A stretch of DNA of 6,019 bases from Paludibacter sp. (lineage in GTDB: Bacteria; Bacteroidota; Bacteroidia; Bacteroidales; Paludibacteraceae). The notes under the pieces were generated by a model, which did not search any database, was not told where the DNA came from, and saw only the letters and a list, made by a program, of their open reading frames with translations. Positions 1-6,019 of the stretch are shown in pieces (position 1 is the first letter of the stretch; each line of letters begins with the position of its first letter). Position numbers and translations under genes: made by a program. The stretch spans positions 1 through 6,019 of the forward strand of contig JAQWCZ010000129.1 of assembly GCA_028705705.1 (NCBI GenBank), read 5' to 3'.

Positions 1-518
1 TCAAGTGTAACCAGTATTTCAGAAAGATGAGCATAGACTGTTTCTAATCCATTATCATGCCTGATAACGACATAATGACCATATCCTCTTCTATCGTAGT
101 CAATAATGCGGATTTTACCGGCGAACGAAGATACAACTGTATCTCCGGTATTTAGTTTTACATCAGTTCCATAATGATAACGATATCTACGTGGACCAAA
201 ATGAGAAGTAATATGCCCCTGAACAGGCACACAGAATGTTGATAAATCAATTTTAACAGAATCAGGCAGACTGTCGATGGGAATTTTATAAGGATTTAAT
301 TTCGTACTTGTCCAGATATTATTGTAAATATCATCAGCAGGATGGTTTTCCATCAAATCATCCGTTTCGTCATTGAGTAATTCCTGATAAATATTGGTAG
401 TATCATTGTGCAGGTTTATGGAAGTGATTTTTTTGTCTTTGTCGTTTGCAAAAGCGGTATTTGATAGCAAAATAAGTAATGCCAGCATTAAAATCAGGAA
501 TCCTCGTGTAAATCTCAT
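1..518 (-). CDS. Secreted M23-family metallopeptidase, N-terminal part (runs off the left edge)
   Basis: Partial gene: 172 codons are visible from the ATG at 518, and the 3' end lies beyond base 1. Residues 1-24 form a signal peptide (Arg at 2 and 5, a Leu/Ile-rich core, then AFA before Asn25), so the product is exported. Residues 25-95 are a polar Asp/Asn-rich linker. The M23 (LytM-like) fold begins near residue 97 (VPVQGHITSHFGPR). It shows the first zinc-ligand pair in HYGTD (His115 and Asp119) and the conserved histidine in VYAHLS (His164). The HxH pair that completes the active site would lie outside the window, so catalytic competence cannot be judged. In the family, such enzymes cut peptide cross-links of peptidoglycan; some are degenerate activators of amidases. 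A LysM domain may follow, as in many Bacteroidota homologues, but this is not visible. In-frame TAG and TAA codons just upstream of 518 support this start. The gene follows ndk after 22 bases, so it is probably co-transcribed with it. Confidence 0.88.
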   Translation of the reverse strand, partial: MRFTRGFLILMLALLILLSNTAFANDKDKKITSINLHNDTTNIYQELLNDETDDLMENHPADDIYNNIWTSTKLNPYKIPIDSLPDSVKIDLSTFCVPVQGHITSHFGPRRYRYHYGTDVKLNTGDTVVSSFAGKIRIIDYDRRGYGHYVVIRHDNGLETVYAHLSEILVTL

Positions 519-540
519 AAGCAAAATGGTCGTCTATTAT

Positions 541-1002
541 TCAAATTTCATCGTTAGCGTATAAAGAATTCAGTTGATTCATGGTATAATCAAAAATTTC
601 TTCTTCTTTAAAAAATCTTTTTAATTCGATTGCTGCCGTTTCAACCGAATCAGATGCGTGTATAATATTTTCTTGTACACTTACACTATAATCACCTCTG
701 ATGGTACCGGGAGCTGCATCGCGTCCATTTGTCACACCAGCCATAGCGCGAACAATCCGGACAGCATCTAAACCTTTCAGACAACAAACAATCACAGGAG
801 TGTCCATCATAGAATCTTTAATGCGCTTAAAAAAAGGTTTTTGCGCTAAATGCGCATAATGCTCATGTAGGATTTCGTCTGTGAGTTGAATCATTTTCAT
901 GCCGCAAATTTGAAGTCCTTTTTTTTCGAATCGCTGGATGATTTCTCCGGTAAGTCCCCTTTGTAAGGTACCTGGTTTTATGATAATAAGTGTTTTCTCC
1001 AT
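541..1002 (-). CDS. ndk: Nucleoside diphosphate kinase
   Basis: Cytoplasmic enzyme that moves the gamma-phosphate of ATP onto other (d)NDPs through a phosphohistidine, balancing the NTP and dNTP pools. The 153-residue product has the phosphorylated histidine, His115, in NIIHASDS. It also has the nucleotide-site residues Lys9 (IIIKPG), Tyr49, Arg85 (VRAMAG), Arg102 (TIRGDY) and Asn112. The usual KPDA near the N-terminus reads KPGT here, so the Asp is replaced by Gly. From memory, Bacteroidota homologues often have a small residue there. The C-terminus (about 135-153) is slightly longer than the roughly 140-residue compact enzymes. The frame is open upstream to an ATG at 1074, but that extension has no family similarity and would begin upstream of the predicted promoter -7 box (1039-1046). 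The ATG at 1002 (MEKTLIII) is therefore the start. The M23 gene lies 22 bases downstream. Confidence 0.97.
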   Translation of the reverse strand: MEKTLIIIKPGTLQRGLTGEIIQRFEKKGLQICGMKMIQLTDEILHEHYAHLAQKPFFKRIKDSMMDTPVIVCCLKGLDAVRIVRAMAGVTNGRDAAPGTIRGDYSVSVQENIIHASDSVETAAIELKRFFKEEEIFDYTMNQLNSLYANDEI

Positions 1003-1038
1003 GATATTCAAGTATTTATAAAAGCGGTTAAAATCTTT

Positions 1039-1070
1039 CAAAGATAAAAAAATATGCTTTGTCAGCCAAA
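1039..1070 (-). promoter_or_regulatory. Bacteroidota-type promoter of ndk
   Basis: Read on the minus strand, a TTTG -33 box (1067-1070) is followed after exactly 20 bases by TATCTTTG (1039-1046). This is a full match to the Bacteroidota primary-sigma consensus TTTG-N19-21-TAnnTTTG. Transcription should start a few bases downstream, around 1032-1035, giving a leader of about 30 bases before the ATG at 1002. The spacer contains a run of seven T. The promoter lies in the gap between recG and ndk, so ndk, and probably the M23 gene after it, can be transcribed independently of ispD-recG. The start site is inferred, not measured. Confidence 0.72.
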
Positions 1071-1080
1071 CCAATTCGGC
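1065..1080 (-). terminator. Possible small hairpin just after recG
   Basis: On the minus strand, 16 bases beginning four bases after the recG stop can fold as a 6-bp stem (GCCGAA with TTTGGC, one G-T pair) around a TTGG loop. A run of seven T follows, but about 12 bases after the stem rather than directly, so it is a poor match to an intrinsic terminator. It overlaps the -33 box of the ndk promoter. It may slow or end recG transcripts, or be chance. Confidence 0.22.
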
Positions 1081-1084
1081 ATTT

Positions 1085-3181
1085 TTAACTAATAATCCCC
1101 CAGTTTATAACATTTGTCTTTAATTTCTTCAATTGAGAAGCAAGGATGACATTATCCGGTTTTTCTAATGTAGGGTCATCATTTAGTATTTCGATGGCAA
1201 AATTACGGGCAATTTCCAGCATTTTACCATCCTGCGCTAAGTTGGCAATTTTCAGTTCAAACGGGATACCGCTTTGTTGTGTTCCTTCCAGATCGCCGGG
1301 TCCCCTGAGTTGTAAATCGGCTTCTGCTATTTCAAAGCCGTCATTTGTGCGAGTGAGAATTTCCATTCTTTTCCGGGTTTCCGTAGCGAGTTTAAAGCCG
1401 GTCAATAGAATACAATACGATTGTTCTGCCCCACGACCAACTCGTCCCCTGAGCTGATGAAGTTGGGAAAGTCCGAATCTCTCAGCATTTTCAATGATCA
1501 TGACTGATGCATTCGGAACATTCACGCCCACTTCGATTACCGTTGTAGCGACCATGATTTGAGTTTTACCAGAAACAAACAACTGCATCTGATGGTCTTT
1601 TTCTGCCGTTTTGAGTTTACCATGCACCATACTAACCTTGGAATCAGGAAAGCAATCCCTGAAGTACTCAAAACCTTCGGTTACATTTTGTAGATCCATT
1701 TTCTCGGACTCTTCAATTAACGGATAAACAACATACACCTGCCTGCCTGCTTGAATTTGTTTATAAATGAAGCCATTCAGCGCCTGCCTTTTGTTTTCAT
1801 AATAATGATAAGTTTGTATCGGTTTTCGTCCGGGTGGAAGTTCATCGATAACTGACACACTCAGATCGCCGTAAAGGGTCATGGCTAAAGTGCGTGGAAT
1901 AGGTGTGGCGGTCATAACCAGCACATGGGGTGGTTGGGTGTTTTTCTTCCACAGTTTAGAGCGTTGCTCTACTCCAAAGCGGTGTTGTTCGTCAATAACC
2001 ACTAATCCCAGATTCTTGAACTGAACTACATCTTCAATCAGGGCATGAGTGCCGACTAATATATGTAGTTCGCCTGATTGCAGTGCTGTATGGATTCGCT
2101 CCCGCTCTTTCGGTCGGGTAGAGCCGGTAAGAAGAGATATATTCACACCTAAATCCCTGATAAATTCTTTGAGGGTGTTGAAATGTTGGTTGGCTAATAT
2201 TTCGGTTGGTGCCATAATACAACCCTGGTAACCATTATCTATCGCGATTAAAATAGCCATAAAAGCAACTAAGGTTTTTCCACTTCCAACATCGCCCTGT
2301 AAGAGGCGATTCATTTGTTTTCCGCTGGCCACATCGGTATGAATTTCTTTCAGGACTCTTTTTTGTGCACCGGTCAGTTCAAAAGGCAGATAATTACGAT
2401 AAAAAGTATTGAAAAAATGCCCGACTTTTTTCATCATCAATCCACGTAAATTTTGCTCCCTCCATTTAGTTTGTTGGAGAATATTCAGTTGTATATAAAA
2501 TAACTCTTCAAACTTGAGTCGCTGACGGGCTTTATTAAGCGCATGAGCATTTTTGGGGAAATGAATATTAATCAGTGCATCTGTCAGGTTCATCAGCGCA
2601 TATTTTTTCAGCACATAAGCCGGGAGCGTATCAGAAACGCCGGATTGTAAATATGGCAAGACACCCAGCATAATTTTCTGAATTGCTTTAGAATTCAGAA
2701 AACCCGATTTCATCTTTTCCGTTGTGTTATAGAATGGTTGCATTCCCAGTTTCTCAACAGGAGGTAATTGTGCGGGTAAATCTATTTCCGGATGGGCAAT
2801 GTTGAATTTTCCGTTAAAAAATGAAGGCTTACCAAAAATTACGTAAGTGATTCCGGTTTTGTATTTTTCCAACACGAATTTAATCCCTTGAAACCAAATC
2901 AGTTCAATGGTATCTTTACCATCGGAAAAAATGGCAGATAATCGCTGTCCACGTCCAGTTCCGATTTTATCAAAGCGAAGAATTTGTCCTTTTACCTGGA
3001 TAAAAGGCATATTTTCAGAAATTTCGTGTAGATAATAGAACCGGCTGCGGTCGATATATTTGTATGGATAATGTCGTACCAAGTCATCTACAGAACGAAC
3101 ATTTAATTCTTTTGCCAGCAGGTCGGCTTTTTTGGGTCCGACACCCGGTAGAAATTTTATATCAAGATGAGCAAGTTGCAT
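1085..3181 (-). CDS. recG: ATP-dependent DNA helicase RecG
   Basis: Superfamily 2 double-strand DNA translocase that reverses stalled replication forks and branch-migrates Holliday junctions and R-loops. The product has 698 residues, normal for the family. Order of parts: an N-terminal helical region with a helix-hairpin-helix-like LPGVGPKKAD (11-20); the OB-fold wedge domain (about 60-135) that splits the fork; helicase domain 1 with Walker A GDVGSGKT (296-303), the DEQH box (397-400) and TATP (424-427); helicase domain 2 with QLRGRVGRG (576-584, arginine fingers); and a TRG-type motif around 625-650 (LRGPGDLEGTQQSG), which couples ATP hydrolysis to DNA movement. All motifs are intact with no frameshift. 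The start gives the short N-terminus seen in Bacteroidota homologues, without the longer extension of some other phyla. There is no clear Shine-Dalgarno sequence. The gene starts 25 bases after the ispD stop, so the two probably share a transcript. Confidence 0.98.
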   Translation of the reverse strand: MQLAHLDIKFLPGVGPKKADLLAKELNVRSVDDLVRHYPYKYIDRSRFYYLHEISENMPFIQVKGQILRFDKIGTGRGQRLSAIFSDGKDTIELIWFQGIKFVLEKYKTGITYVIFGKPSFFNGKFNIAHPEIDLPAQLPPVEKLGMQPFYNTTEKMKSGFLNSKAIQKIMLGVLPYLQSGVSDTLPAYVLKKYALMNLTDALINIHFPKNAHALNKARQRLKFEELFYIQLNILQQTKWREQNLRGLMMKKVGHFFNTFYRNYLPFELTGAQKRVLKEIHTDVASGKQMNRLLQGDVGSGKTLVAFMAILIAIDNGYQGCIMAPTEILANQHFNTLKEFIRDLGVNISLLTGSTRPKERERIHTALQSGELHILVGTHALIEDVVQFKNLGLVVIDEQHRFGVEQRSKLWKKNTQPPHVLVMTATPIPRTLAMTLYGDLSVSVIDELPPGRKPIQTYHYYENKRQALNGFIYKQIQAGRQVYVVYPLIEESEKMDLQNVTEGFEYFRDCFPDSKVSMVHGKLKTAEKDHQMQLFVSGKTQIMVATTVIEVGVNVPNASVMIIENAERFGLSQLHQLRGRVGRGAEQSYCILLTGFKLATETRKRMEILTRTNDGFEIAEADLQLRGPGDLEGTQQSGIPFELKIANLAQDGKMLEIARNFAIEILNDDPTLEKPDNVILASQLKKLKTNVINWGIIS

Positions 3182-3206
3182 AATCTCACAAAATAAACGA
3201 AAAATT

Positions 3207-3869
3207 TCAGCGCATCATTTCAGCTAATTTTAAATCAAAGGGTGTGGTTATTTTGATATTTTCCCGATTCCCCTGTACCAGGCTGATTTTTACTCCTGAG
3301 GCTTCCACTACGGATGCATCATCCGTAAATAATGGAGAAAAATCCTGTAAATAAGCCTTTTTCAGTATTTTGGTTTCAAAAACCTGTGGGGTCTGCACTA
3401 ACCTATACTGATCTCTGTCAACCGCCACGCTATTCTCTCCATCAATCTGCCTGATGCTTTCAACAGGATGAATAACTGGTATGGCTGCACCTGATATCCG
3501 GGCTTCACTGAAACAGGCAGCTATGGTTTCCATGCTGACCAAAGGTCTCACGCCATCGTGTATAGCAATCAGTCCGTTATCTGATGCAACTTTAAGCCCG
3601 TTTTTCACCGAGTCGAAACGAACAGTGCCACCGCTAACTACCCGGTGTTTAGTGTCAAAGGCATGCTTTTTGCAAAGCTGGCTCCAGTTTTCAATTTGTG
3701 TTTCAGGAAGTACAACAATCACTTCTATTTGGCTGTTGTATTGAAAAAAAACATCTATGGTATGCATCAAAATTGGCCTGGAATTCAGTTCTATAAATTG
3801 CTTTGGGATATCGGTATGCATGCGCTCACCTTTTCCTCCGGCAACGATAATGACAGTTTCGGCAACCAT
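3207..3869 (-). CDS. ispD: 2-C-methyl-D-erythritol 4-phosphate cytidylyltransferase
   Basis: Cytoplasmic enzyme of the MEP isoprenoid pathway: MEP plus CTP gives CDP-methylerythritol and pyrophosphate. Numbering from the ATG at 3869 (220 residues), the CTP-binding loop is AGGKGERM (10-17) followed by PKQF (22-25); Arg16 and Lys23 match the catalytic pair Arg20/Lys27 of the E. coli enzyme. Further motifs are SGGTVRFDSVKNGL (79-92), HDGVRP (104-109; HDAARP in E. coli), QTPQVF (159-164), FTDDASVVE (181-189) and GNRENIKIT (200-208; Lys206 matches E. coli Lys213). The frame also has ATGs at 3887 and 3893. I prefer 3869 because the family similarity begins directly after it and it leaves a leader of about 40 bases from the predicted promoter box, but the longer forms cannot be excluded. 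It heads an ispD-recG pair and is divergent from the SPOR gene. Confidence 0.95.
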   Translation of the reverse strand: MVAETVIIVAGGKGERMHTDIPKQFIELNSRPILMHTIDVFFQYNSQIEVIVVLPETQIENWSQLCKKHAFDTKHRVVSGGTVRFDSVKNGLKVASDNGLIAIHDGVRPLVSMETIAACFSEARISGAAIPVIHPVESIRQIDGENSVAVDRDQYRLVQTPQVFETKILKKAYLQDFSPLFTDDASVVEASGVKISLVQGNRENIKITTPFDLKLAEMMR

Positions 3870-3912
3870 GCCTGATTTAACTTGCATAAACATTGGTTTT
3901 ATTATTCAGGAA

Positions 3913-3920
3913 CAAAGATA
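3913..3920 (-). promoter_or_regulatory. Candidate -7 box for ispD-recG
   Basis: On the minus strand this octamer reads TATCTTTG, a full match to the Bacteroidota -7 consensus TAnnTTTG and identical to the ndk -7 box at 1039-1046. No TTTG -33 box lies at the expected distance (about 3940-3946), so the promoter would be weaker or depend on other contacts. Transcription would begin near 3906-3909. Confidence 0.5.
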
Positions 3921-3954
3921 AAAAAATAATAGAGAGATTTAGCATAAGATTTTG

Positions 3955-3962
3955 TAACTTTG
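3955..3962 (+). promoter_or_regulatory. Candidate -7 box for the SPOR gene and folE
   Basis: TAACTTTG matches the Bacteroidota -7 consensus TAnnTTTG. It lies 20 bases before the ATG at 3983, predicting a start of transcription around 3966-3970 and a short leader of about 13-17 bases. No TTTG is present 19-21 bases upstream, so only half of the promoter consensus is seen. With the minus-strand box at 3913-3920 it makes a compact divergent promoter region within the 113-base gap. Confidence 0.5.
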
Positions 3963-3982
3963 CGCTTAAAATTTACTCACTT

Positions 3983-4468
3983 ATGAAGCACATACTTCTC
4001 ATTGGCCTGACAACATTCTTATCTGTATATATTAATGCACAATCTGTTAAGCCAGACAGTATTCAACCTGATACAACGAAAAATGCTTTTAAGGTTATTT
4101 CAGAAAAAGTTAAGCCGGGAAGTGGTGAAGTGATATTTCATCAGGACAAACGAATTGAGCAATTGATTACTGATAATACAACAACTTCCAGTGTTATTGT
4201 AAATGGTTACAGAGTACAGGTGTTTTCAAGCAACGCACAACGTACAGCGAGAGAAGAAGCATTTAATCTAGAACAAATGCTGATGGGAGCATATCCGGAT
4301 ATGAATGTTTACGTTAGTTACAATTCTCCTTTTTGGAAAGTCAGGATAGGAGATTTTCACACCCTACCAGAAGCCCGTAAATTTTCAGAAGAATTACTGA
4401 ATAAATTTCCGGCGCTAAGAAAAGAAACATATACTGTAAGAGACCGGATTTTGGTTTCAGATAAATAA
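3983..4468 (+). CDS. Secreted SPOR-domain protein
   Basis: The product has 161 residues. Residues 1-19 are a signal peptide (Lys2, a hydrophobic core, then NA before Gln20), so it should reach the periplasm. Residues 20-70 are a polar linker with no recognisable domain. A SPOR domain covers about 75-155: it opens with GYRVQVFSS, continues with a helix carrying NAQRTAREEAFNLEQ, then VYVSYNSPFWKVRIGDF (109-125) and a second helix LPEARKFSEELL. In known cases SPOR domains bind peptidoglycan stripped of stem peptides, often at division sites. The exact role of this protein is not known. The frame is open upstream to an ATG at 3893, but those 30 extra residues precede the signal peptide and would start upstream of the candidate promoter box at 3955-3962, so 3983 is chosen. 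folE follows after 6 bases, so the two are probably co-transcribed although no functional link is evident. Confidence 0.9.
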   Translation: MKHILLIGLTTFLSVYINAQSVKPDSIQPDTTKNAFKVISEKVKPGSGEVIFHQDKRIEQLITDNTTTSSVIVNGYRVQVFSSNAQRTAREEAFNLEQMLMGAYPDMNVYVSYNSPFWKVRIGDFHTLPEARKFSEELLNKFPALRKETYTVRDRILVSDK

Positions 4469-4474
4469 ACGCAG

Positions 4475-5071
4475 ATGGATTTTAATTACAATAAGCCGGG
4501 GACCTTTGATCCGGAAAAAACAGCACAGATAGCAGATCATTACAAAGAGATTGTCAAATTACTCGGAGAAGATGTAACAAGAGAAGGATTGCTTAAAACA
4601 CCCGAACGTGTTTCCATGGCGATGCAGTTTTTAATGCAGGGTTATGATCAGAATCCGGAAGAAATACTTATGTCTGCTAAATTTTCAGAGGATTACCGGC
4701 AGATGGTTATTGTAAAAGACATTGATTTTTACTCCATGTGTGAGCACCATATGTTGCCTTTTTTTGGCAAAGCACATGTAGCCTATATTCCCAATCATCA
4801 TATTACTGGTTTAAGTAAAATTGCCCGCATTGTGGAAGTCTATGCACGTCGCCTACAAGTGCAGGAGCGTATGACAACCCAAATTAAGGAGTGTATTCAA
4901 AAAACACTGCAACCCCTGGGTGTGATGGTAATCCTGGAAGCGCAACATTTGTGTATGCAAATGCGTGGGGTACAGAAACAACATTCCATCACTACAACGT
5001 CAGATTTTACCGGCGTATTTCAGCAGGCAAAAACGAGGGAGGAGTTTATGAATCTGATAAAGAAGGGGTGA
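4475..5071 (+). CDS. folE: GTP cyclohydrolase I (FolE, zinc type)
   Basis: Converts GTP to 7,8-dihydroneopterin triphosphate and formate, the first step towards tetrahydrofolate and, in many bacteria, queuosine-type modified bases. It is a cytoplasmic homodecamer in known cases. The product has 198 residues, a normal length. The zinc ligands are visible: Cys89 and His92 in [10 protein letters not shown] (89-98) and Cys160 in HLCMQMRGV (158-166). These match Cys110, His113 and Cys181 of E. coli, and His91 and His158 match its catalytic His112 and His179. Also present are GLSKIAR (112-118), [10 protein letters not shown] (125-134) and the terminal [10 protein letters not shown] (173-182). With all three ligands it is the classic zinc enzyme, not the zinc-independent FolE2. 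The start lies 6 bases after the SPOR gene with no Shine-Dalgarno sequence. The last 26 bases overlap the end of the convergent membrane-protein gene. Confidence 0.98.
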   Translation: MDFNYNKPGTFDPEKTAQIADHYKEIVKLLGEDVTREGLLKTPERVSMAMQFLMQGYDQNPEEILMSAKFSEDYRQMVIVKDIDFYSMCEHHMLPFFGKAHVAYIPNHHITGLSKIARIVEVYARRLQVQERMTTQIKECIQKTLQPLGVMVILEAQHLCMQMRGVQKQHSITTTSDFTGVFQQAKTREEFMNLIKKG

Positions 5072-6019
5072 GGGTGGTTATATTGTTTGCCAAGAAAGCA
5101 ATGCAATAAGGAAGAAGCAAACTAAAATATGAAATATCATATAGACTATCAGTGAATACAGATTCGTTGATTCCTCTCGTGAATATGAGATTTAGCTGTG
5201 AAGTGAGGATAAAGATGAAAATAAAAATTGAAGTCAAGTTAAGGAATTGATTTAGATTATGCCATTTCATTGCCATAAATATCCCTAAAATTATCATAAC
5301 TAAAAGAAGTAGAGGATTACCGATACTTGACTGAGACATAAACGGGTTTCTACGGAAGAAAATCCAGCTTTCAGTATCCCATAATATAAACGGTAGAAAT
5401 GTCAAGAGAACAAATCCCGTTACAATTGAAATAAAAGTCGTCTTTTTACTAAATGAAATTTTCAGAAAAGAAGGGAAAATAAATAATGCAATAGGTAAGA
5501 TTGCAGATAATCGCGTTGAAGCAATTATTCCACTCATAAATGCAATTAAAATTAAATTTCTTTCAATTGAGAGTTTCTTCACGTAATAAAAAAGAATTAT
5601 ACATAAAACCAAGATTCCATTATTCAGCGAATCACTTCTGACAGCAACTTCCCACCAGTATGCAGGAGACAAAATGATTAAAATTAAAAAAGCAAAAGTT
5701 CTTTTAAATGATTTTGAAAAAAGATAAAATGTATAAATAATCAAACATAGAAACACAATTAATCCAACCCCTACGTCTCCAGTTAAATAAAAAGGTAGAT
5801 TAATAATATACCACATAGGAAAAGGAGACGGAAAATTATTTTCACTAACATGAGTATGAGTTGCGTAAGGGTACTCCCCTTTGAATAAACTGTCTAAAAA
5901 ATAGGTAACAGCAGACCATCTGTCAACACGAATTGACAATGGATCAATTTTAATCAGCAAAATTATAATACATGCTATTGTTATAACAGATAAAATAAAC
6001 AAAGGGAATTTAAATAATA
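5046..6019 (-). CDS. Polytopic membrane protein, possibly GT-C-type glycosyltransferase (5' end outside the window)
   Basis: Family not recognised with certainty. At least 318 residues are visible. The frame stays open to the right edge; the first candidate start inside the window is a TTG at 6002 that falls within the first hydrophobic segment, so the true start is probably beyond 6019. Numbering from that TTG, about nine or ten hydrophobic segments are seen (roughly 1-18, 64-92, 102-118, 127-140, 148-162, 165-178, 188-207, 229-246, 255-272 and 288-305). A polar loop after the first one (about 19-62) contains DRWS, GEYPY and [10 protein letters not shown] later [14 protein letters not shown] precedes another segment. 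A first large loop with acidic residues after TM1 in a multi-spanning protein recalls GT-C (lipid-sugar-using) transferases, but no catalytic motif can be assigned; a transporter or polymerase-like protein is possible. The gene is strikingly AT-rich: only 10 of 60 bases are G or C at 5701-5760. It converges on folE and overlaps its end. Confidence 0.75.
   Translation of the reverse strand, partial: LFKFPLFILSVITIACIIILLIKIDPLSIRVDRWSAVTYFLDSLFKGEYPYATHTHVSENNFPSPFPMWYIINLPFYLTGDVGVGLIVFLCLIIYTFYLFSKSFKRTFAFLILIILSPAYWWEVAVRSDSLNNGILVLCIILFYYVKKLSIERNLILIAFMSGIIASTRLSAILPIALFIFPSFLKISFSKKTTFISIVTGFVLLTFLPFILWDTESWIFFRRNPFMSQSSIGNPLLLLVMIILGIFMAMKWHNLNQFLNLTSIFIFIFILTSQLNLIFTRGINESVFTDSLYDISYFSLLLPYCIAFLANNITTLTPSLSDS

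Noticed and set aside
1146..1457. Open plus-strand frame of 103 codons antisense to the recG 3' end.
   Set aside because: It is a shadow of the well-conserved recG frame: Ser/Pro/Arg-rich, with no domain, promoter box or ribosome binding site.
3893..3982. N-terminal extension of 30 residues on the SPOR protein starting at the ATG at 3893.
   Set aside because: It would precede a clear signal peptide and begin upstream of the candidate promoter box, so the start at 3983 is better.
4378..4692. A short repeat, TAAATTTTCAGA, occurs at 4378 and 4678, exactly 300 bases apart, and its core ATTTTCAGA occurs again near 3011 and 5458.
   Set aside because: The copies lie inside four unrelated coding frames, on no common strand logic, and the core is only 9 bases of AT-rich sequence. 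Chance is the simplest explanation.
4891..5109. Open plus-strand frame of 72 codons overlapping the end of folE.
   Set aside because: It lies out of frame within the conserved FolE C-terminus and its product resembles no protein family. It is an ORF shadow.
5089..5113. Imperfect inverted repeat (ATTG-T-TTGC with GCAA-TG-CAAT) shortly after folE, a possible terminator.
   Set aside because: The stem is two short 4-bp halves with an internal loop, no T-run follows it on the plus strand, and it lies within the membrane-protein gene.

Overview
The window is ordinary chromosomal DNA from a member of the Bacteroidota, plausibly Chitinophagia or Sphingobacteriia (the class is a guess). The evidence is the Bacteroidota-style NDK and SPOR proteins, the near-absence of Shine-Dalgarno sequences, AT-rich gaps, and promoter -7 boxes of the Bacteroidota form TAnnTTTG. 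I found no RNA gene, insertion sequence, CRISPR array or phage gene, and no sign of an undescribed system.

Layout. On the minus strand, read right to left from 3869 to 1, lie ispD (isoprenoid precursor synthesis), recG (replication-fork helicase), ndk (nucleoside diphosphate kinase) and the N-terminal part of a secreted M23 peptidase that runs off the left edge. ispD and recG are 25 bases apart and probably co-transcribed. ndk has its own very good promoter in the 82-base gap after recG and probably carries the M23 gene with it (22-base gap). A 113-base divergent gap (3870-3982) separates ispD from a plus-strand pair: a secreted SPOR-domain protein and folE (GTP cyclohydrolase I), 6 bases apart. 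From the right edge, a minus-strand gene for a polytopic membrane protein converges on folE and overlaps its last 26 bases. It is visibly more AT-rich than the rest.

The genes do not form one pathway. They are housekeeping functions: nucleotide balance (ndk), pterin/folate precursor supply (folE), the MEP pathway (ispD), DNA repair (recG), and cell-wall remodelling or binding (M23, SPOR). The least understood item is the AT-rich membrane protein, which looks like a GT-C-type glycosyltransferase or similar but has no diagnostic motif I can claim. The most informative details are the promoter boxes that settle the gene starts and the tail-to-tail coding overlap at folE.
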